DNA from: Pseudarthrobacter oxydans
GTDB lineage: Bacteria; Actinomycetota; Actinomycetes; Actinomycetales; Micrococcaceae
Assembly: GCF_034258515.1 (NCBI RefSeq)
Contig: NZ_CP139438.1
Location: 2,542,001-2,606,000, forward strand
Direction: 5' to 3'
DNA: 64,000 nucleotides
The notes under the pieces were generated by a model. That model saw only the letters and a program-made list of their open reading frames with translations. It did not search any database and was not told the origin of the DNA. Below are positions 59,684-64,000 of this stretch, piece after piece. The stretch's first letter is position 1; every line of letters starts with the position of its first letter. Position numbers and translations under genes: made by a program.

Positions 59684-59808
59684 GGCACCACCCTAACCGG
59701 GGCGGCCGAACGGGCGCCTCCCGATGAGTCGGCGGATGAACCGCAGCACACGGGGTGCCTCATGGACGCAGGGCGGGCGGAAGCGGCGGGACATGAAACA
59801 ATTGGCAG

Positions 59809-62430
59809 ATGGCTGAAGACAAACAGGGTACAGACACGCCCACCACCACCCCCATCAACGTTCCGGACAAGCCGGCCCTCGAGGGCCTCGAAACTGCGCT
59901 TACGCAGCGCTGGCTGGCCGAGGGGACCTACAAGTTCAATCGGGAGACCACCCGGGACCAGGTCTACTCGATTGACACTCCCCCGCCCACCGCTTCCGGT
60001 TCACTGCACGTGGGGCACATGTTCTCCTACACGCAGACTGACGTGCTGGCGCGCTACCAGCGCATGACCGGAAAGAACGTCTTTTACCCGATGGGCTGGG
60101 ACGACAACGGCCTGCCCACCGAGCGCCGGGTCCAGAACTTCTACGGCGTCCGCTGCGACCCCTCCATCCCGTACAACCCTGACTACCGGCCGCCGGCGCA
60201 GCCGGCGAAGAACCAGCGGGACTTCGACGTCGTCTCCCGAAGGAACTTCATCGAGCTCTGCGAAGAGCTGGCGGTTGAGGACGAGAAGGTCTTCGAAAAC
60301 CTCTTCCAGACACTGGGCCTGTCCGTCGACTGGGAGCTGACATACCGGACCATCGACGACAACTCGCGGGCGGTCTCGCAGCGCGCGTTCCTGGCCAATC
60401 TGGCGGCGGGCGACGCCTACATGGCCGAGGCACCCACCCTCTGGGACGTAACCTTCCGTACCGCAGTGGCCCAGGCCGAACTCGAAGACCGCGAGGTCCC
60501 CGGAGCCTACTACCGCTACCCGTTCTTCACCGAGGACGGACAGAAGATCCACATCGAGACCACCCGTCCCGAACTGCTGGCTGCCTGCGCCGCACTGGTG
60601 GCAAATCCCGACGACGAACGGTACCAGCCGCTGTTCGGCAAGAAGGTCACGTCGCCCGTCTTCGGCGTCGAGGTTGAGGTGAAGGCGCACCCGCTCGCCA
60701 AGGCGGACAAGGGCTCCGGCATCGCCATGGTGTGTACGTTCGGTGACCTGACCGACGTCACCTGGTGGCGCGAACTGCAGCTGCCCACCCGCGCCATCGT
60801 TGGCCGGGACGGCCGGATCATCAGCGAGGCTCCCGAATGGATCACCACCGATGCCGGCCGCGAGGCCTTCGCCGCGATTGCCGGCAAGACAGTCTTCAGC
60901 GCCAAGGAAGAAGTGGTGAAGCTCCTCACCGCCGCAGACCTGCTTGAGGGCGAGCCCAAGAAGATCATGCATCCCGTGAACTTCTACGAAAAGGGCGACA
61001 AGCCCCTGGAAGTGGTCACGTCCCGGCAGTGGTACATCCGCAACGGTGGACGCGACGAGGACCGCAGGGAGCGGCTCATCGCACGGGGCCGGGAGATCGA
61101 CTTCCATCCTGCCTTCATGCGTTCCCGCTACGAGAACTGGATTTCAGGCCTGAACGGTGACTGGCTGGTTTCCCGCCAGCGCTTCTTCGGCGTGCCCATC
61201 CCCGTCTGGTACCCCCTGGACGCCGACGGCAACCCGGACTACGACTCCCCCATCGTGCCCTCCGACGGGCAGCTGCCGGTGGACCCGGCAGCGGACGCCG
61301 CTCCCGGCTTCGACGAAAGCCAGCGCGATGTTCCCGGCGGCTTCACCGGTGACGCGGACATCCTGGACACCTGGGCCACTTCCTCCCTGACTCCAAAGAT
61401 CGTGGGCGGCTGGAAGCGCGACGAAGACCTCTTCGCCAAGGTCTTCCCCTTTGACGTCCGGCCTCAGGGCCACGACATCATCCGGACCTGGCTGTTCTCC
61501 TCGGTGGTGCGCGCGGACGCCTTGGAAAACAGCGCGCCGTGGAAGCACGCCGCCATCTCCGGTTGGATCCTGGACCCGGACCGCAAGAAGATGTCCAAGT
61601 CCAAGGGCAACGTGGTGGTACCCACCGATGTACTGGAGGAATACGGCTCGGACGCTGTCCGGTACTGGGCCGCTTCGGCCAAGCTCGGTGCGGACACAGC
61701 CTACGAGATCGCCCAGATGAAGATCGGCCGGCGCCTGGCCATCAAGCTGCTCAATGCGTCCAAGTTCGTCCTGAACCTGGGCGCCACGGAGGACTCGGTG
61801 CTGTCCGCTGACCTCTCCGTCCTCACCAATCCGCTCGATCGCGCGGTCCTGGCACAGCTCGCCGACGTTGTGGCCCAATCCACGAAGGCCTTCGAGAACT
61901 ACGACTACGCACGGGCGCTGCAGATCACGGAAAGCTTCTTCTGGCAGTTCACCGACGACTACGTGGAGCTCATCAAGGACAGGGCCTATGGGGCTGCGGG
62001 CGAAGCCGAACAGGCCTCGGTGCTGGCAGCCCTCGCCACCACCCTGGACGCCCTGCTGCGGCTCTTCGCGCCGTTCCTGCCGTTCGCCACTGAAGAGGTG
62101 TGGAGCTGGTGGCGCAAGGGCTCGGTCCACCGCGCCGCGTGGCCGGCCGCCCTGGCGGTGCCGGGCGGCGACACCACCATGCTCGCAACGGTTGGTGTTG
62201 CCCTCAGCGGTGTCCGCAAGGCCAAATCCGAGGCGAAGGTGAAGCAGCGCACGGAAGTCCTGACTGCGACCATCACGGCTCCAGCTGGACTCGCAGGGCA
62301 ACTGAATGCCGGCCTGGCCGACCTGAAGGCAGCCTCCAACGCCCGCGAAATTTCAATAGTGGTGGGCGAGGGCGAGCTGGCTGTCACCGGTGTGGAACTG
62401 GCCGTCACGGAGGAGCCGGCGAAAGCATAA
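59809..62430 (+). CDS. valS: Valyl-tRNA synthetase
   Basis: 873-residue class I synthetase. HIGH-like box GSLHVGHMFSY, conserved GWDDNGLPTERRV, CP1 editing domain, KMSKS box KKMSKSKGNVVVP, and the anticodon-binding domain at the end. GWDDNGLPTERRVQNFYGVRCDP marks the actinobacterial subgroup; the C-terminal coiled-coil arm of the long type is reduced. No T-box is visible upstream, in contrast to ileS. Followed by a hairpin terminator. Confidence 0.97.
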   Translation: MAEDKQGTDTPTTTPINVPDKPALEGLETALTQRWLAEGTYKFNRETTRDQVYSIDTPPPTASGSLHVGHMFSYTQTDVLARYQRMTGKNVFYPMGWDDNGLPTERRVQNFYGVRCDPSIPYNPDYRPPAQPAKNQRDFDVVSRRNFIELCEELAVEDEKVFENLFQTLGLSVDWELTYRTIDDNSRAVSQRAFLANLAAGDAYMAEAPTLWDVTFRTAVAQAELEDREVPGAYYRYPFFTEDGQKIHIETTRPELLAACAALVANPDDERYQPLFGKKVTSPVFGVEVEVKAHPLAKADKGSGIAMVCTFGDLTDVTWWRELQLPTRAIVGRDGRIISEAPEWITTDAGREAFAAIAGKTVFSAKEEVVKLLTAADLLEGEPKKIMHPVNFYEKGDKPLEVVTSRQWYIRNGGRDEDRRERLIARGREIDFHPAFMRSRYENWISGLNGDWLVSRQRFFGVPIPVWYPLDADGNPDYDSPIVPSDGQLPVDPAADAAPGFDESQRDVPGGFTGDADILDTWATSSLTPKIVGGWKRDEDLFAKVFPFDVRPQGHDIIRTWLFSSVVRADALENSAPWKHAAISGWILDPDRKKMSKSKGNVVVPTDVLEEYGSDAVRYWAASAKLGADTAYEIAQMKIGRRLAIKLLNASKFVLNLGATEDSVLSADLSVLTNPLDRAVLAQLADVVAQSTKAFENYDYARALQITESFFWQFTDDYVELIKDRAYGAAGEAEQASVLAALATTLDALLRLFAPFLPFATEEVWSWWRKGSVHRAAWPAALAVPGGDTTMLATVGVALSGVRKAKSEAKVKQRTEVLTATITAPAGLAGQLNAGLADLKAASNAREISIVVGEGELAVTGVELAVTEEPAKA

Positions 62431-62463
62431 CCGCAGCCTTGGGCCCTGTTTTCGGGCAAAGGG

Positions 62464-62499
62464 GAAGCCCCATCAGCGTTTTGCCGTTGGTGGGGCTTC
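62464..62499 (+). terminator. Terminator after valS
   Basis: The stem gaagcccca with tggggcttc, enclosing an 18-base loop, is followed by gactttt. It begins 33 bases after the valS stop. Confidence 0.75.
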
Positions 62500-62701
62500 G
62501 ACTTTTCGGCCATCCGGTGACGTCTTGATGGTCTGGCAGAATCCGCCGATCTTCAGGTCTTCCTACGTTCGTCACTTGTAGCTTGCATCCTGACTTTGCC
62601 GATGGCTGCGTCGAATGCATATCACTGAATCTTTGGTTTCTGCGTCCCACTTCTTTCGAAGTGGGTAAGAACTATTGTTGTCCCGGCTACCGCGATGCGC
62701 A

Positions 62702-62745
62702 AGAGCCCCGGCTGAACTACAAACGAGTAGTTCGGCCGGGGCTCT
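62702..62745 (-). terminator. Strong hairpin after the DsbA-like gene
   Basis: A 19-base arm, agagccccggctgaactac, pairs with gtagttcggccggggctct with one mispaired junction, around aaacga. It lies 36 bases beyond the minus-strand DsbA-like gene. The 200 bases between this and the valS terminator hold no gene. Confidence 0.8.
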
Positions 62746-62780
62746 GGACACTCCCGCCGGGGCTTCCGGAGGGGCCGGGC

Positions 62781-63395
62781 CTAGTTGAATTCCGGACGTT
62801 CGGTCCTGCTCCGCTTCAATTCGAAGAAATGCGGGTAGGAAGCAATCGCGGTGGTGGCGTCCCACAGCTTGCCGGCTTCCTCGCCCCGCGGGATCCGGGT
62901 AAGCACGGGACCGAAGAATGCCGTCCCGTTGAAGGCCACAACCGGCGTTCCAACGTCCTGGCCCACCCGCGAGATGCCTTCCTCGTGGCTGGCCCGGAGC
63001 TGGCGGTCGTAGGCGTCGGTGGCGGCGGCTCCGGCCAGTGAAGCGGGAAGGCCGCATTCAGCAAGTGCTTTGGCGATCACCAGGTCGCGGTCCTTTTCGC
63101 CCTGTTCATGGATCAACGAGCCCATGGCGTCGTAGAGTGGCTTGACCGTGCCCCTGCCGTGTTCCTCCTGGGCCGCGATGATCACCCGGACCATACCCCA
63201 GGCGTTGTCCATCGATTCGCGGTAGGCAGGTTCCAGGTCCCGGCCTTCGTTAAGGACGGCCAGGCTCATCACGTGCCACTCCGTCCCGATGTCGCGGACG
63301 CCCTCCACTTCGCCTATCCAGCGCGAGGTGATCCAGGCGAACGGGCACAGCGGATCGAACCAGAAGTCGGCCGTGTTCTTAGCGGGCTCAGTCAT
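62781..63395 (-). CDS. DsbA-family protein, Rv2466c-like (mycothiol-dependent reductase group)
   Basis: 204 residues of the thioredoxin-fold DsbA family. It closely follows the pattern of the mycobacterial mycothiol-dependent nitroreductase Rv2466c: ADFWFDPLCP, WITSRWI, HVMSLAVLNE, DVGTPVV, FFGPVLTRIPRGEEAGKLWDA and ASYPHFFELKR. In that protein the active site is CPWC; here it is CPFA (Cys17 to Ala20), so the second Cys is missing and a monothiol mechanism with mycothiol is implied. Cytoplasmic, no signal peptide. Between valS and clpX. Confidence 0.9.
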   Translation of the reverse strand: MTEPAKNTADFWFDPLCPFAWITSRWIGEVEGVRDIGTEWHVMSLAVLNEGRDLEPAYRESMDNAWGMVRVIIAAQEEHGRGTVKPLYDAMGSLIHEQGEKDRDLVIAKALAECGLPASLAGAAATDAYDRQLRASHEEGISRVGQDVGTPVVAFNGTAFFGPVLTRIPRGEEAGKLWDATTAIASYPHFFELKRSRTERPEFN

Positions 63396-63479
63396 AGGGA
63401 ATTCCTTCGCTGGTCTCAGTGGCGCGGGGCAGCCACGACGTGTAAGGGCTACTGCGGGTAACGGCGCTGTGCCGGGAAG

Positions 63480-64000
63480 TCAGGCAGACTTACGGCGCTT
63501 GGCGACGTGGGGAACGATGGTCGGTTCCGCACCCCTCAGCACGACGTCCTCGGTGATGATCACGCTGGCAACGTCTTCGCGGCTGGGGAGATCGAACATG
63601 ACAGGAAGCAGCACTTCCTCCATTATGGCCCGCAGCCCCCGGGCGCCGGTGCCGCGCTCCAGCGCCTGCTCCGCAATGGCGTCAAGGGCTGTGTCGTCAA
63701 ACACCAGTTCCACGCCGTCTATCTGGAACATCTTCTGGTACTGCTTCACAAGGGCGTTCTTGGGTGTGGACAGGATCTGGATCAGGGCATCGCGGTCCAG
63801 GTTGGAGACGGTGGTGATCACGGGAAGCCGGCCGATGAACTCGGGGATCAGGCCGAATTTCAGCAGGTCCTCGGGCATCACTTCACCGTAGGAATCCACC
63901 TTCTTGCTGGCCTCGTTCAGGGGGGCGCCGAAGCCTATGCCCTTCCGTCCGGACCGCGACCCGATGATCTCTTCCAGGCCGGCAAAGGCGCCCGCCACGA
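63480..64000 (-). CDS. clpX: ClpX, C-terminal part (runs off the window)
   Basis: C-terminal 173 or so residues of the ATP-dependent unfoldase of the ClpXP protease. Visible: [11 protein letters not shown], the [12 protein letters not shown] arginine-finger region, the [19 protein letters not shown] loop, and the [16 protein letters not shown] sensor-2 helix. The 5' part, with the zinc-binding domain and Walker motifs, lies beyond position 64000. The end, HVAKRRKSA, is normal. Confidence 0.95.
   Translation of the reverse strand, partial: VAGAFAGLEEIIGSRSGRKGIGFGAPLNEASKKVDSYGEVMPEDLLKFGLIPEFIGRLPVITTVSNLDRDALIQILSTPKNALVKQYQKMFQIDGVELVFDDTALDAIAEQALERGTGARGLRAIMEEVLLPVMFDLPSREDVASVIITEDVVLRGAEPTIVPHVAKRRKSA

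Noticed and set aside
59684..59808. T-box for valS
   Set aside because: The 125-base gap upstream of valS lacks the ggtggtaccgcg core and any specifier stem like the one at ileS.

Overview
The window is high-GC actinobacterial DNA, most likely from an Arthrobacter/Pseudarthrobacter-type member of the Micrococcaceae. This rests on protein style (class Ib nrdHIEF, a mycothiol-world DsbA-like protein, a ThiD-TenA fusion, a very long RNase E/G) and on the conserved actinobacterial order clpX / valS / ileS-folC-ndk / rne / rplU-rpmA-obgE-proB-proA-nadD-rsfS. The genus is inference; no rRNA gene is present.

Positions 1-8550 are an accessory island. It starts with a metallophosphoesterase, two small unrecognised genes and a decayed second copy of the phosphoesterase/small-gene junction. 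That copy is cut by a broken IS21-family element: istA carries an in-frame amber codon, and istB is truncated before its ATPase motifs. Next to it, on the minus strand, lies a complete-looking four-gene type II CBASS anti-phage operon: a SLATT two-TM effector, a CD-NTase ending in Gly, an E2-E1 fusion (Cap2) and a JAB peptidase (Cap3). A spacer rich in inverted repeats separates it from the core genome.

Positions 8551-18153 hold the ribonucleotide reductase operon nrdH-nrdI-nrdE-nrdF with a likely NrdR box, a translationally coupled lipid-modification trio (FAD oxidoreductase, DUF1365, cyclopropane-fatty-acid synthase), an ArgP-like LysR regulator and a DUF2004 gene. Positions 18160-27534 hold metE and metF (with a palindrome and structured leader), then a MoxR/DUF58/BatA/BatB/TPR operon. 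Positions 27630-35071 hold a carbohydrate ABC importer without its own ATPase, a ROK repressor, an RsmC/RlmG-like methyltransferase and a second CFA-synthase paralogue.

Positions 35127-48655 are core genome on the minus strand: two identical tRNA-Ala(GGC) genes, the rplU-rpmA-obgE-proBA-nadD-rsfS run, thiD-tenA under a TPP riboswitch, and RNase E/G. Positions 49095-64000 contain a VKOR gene, ndk, a DUF4233 gene, folC, ileS under an AUC-specifier T-box, valS, a DsbA-like protein with CPFA in place of CPWC, and the 3' part of clpX. Between ileS and valS sits a small variable cassette: an unrecognised protein ending in a Cys/Trp-rich tail, overlapped by a two-component system and followed by a small secreted protein.

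The two loci most worth attention are the CBASS island with its duplicated debris and IS21 remnant (1-8550) and the tail-protein/two-component/secreted-protein cassette (55886-58914).
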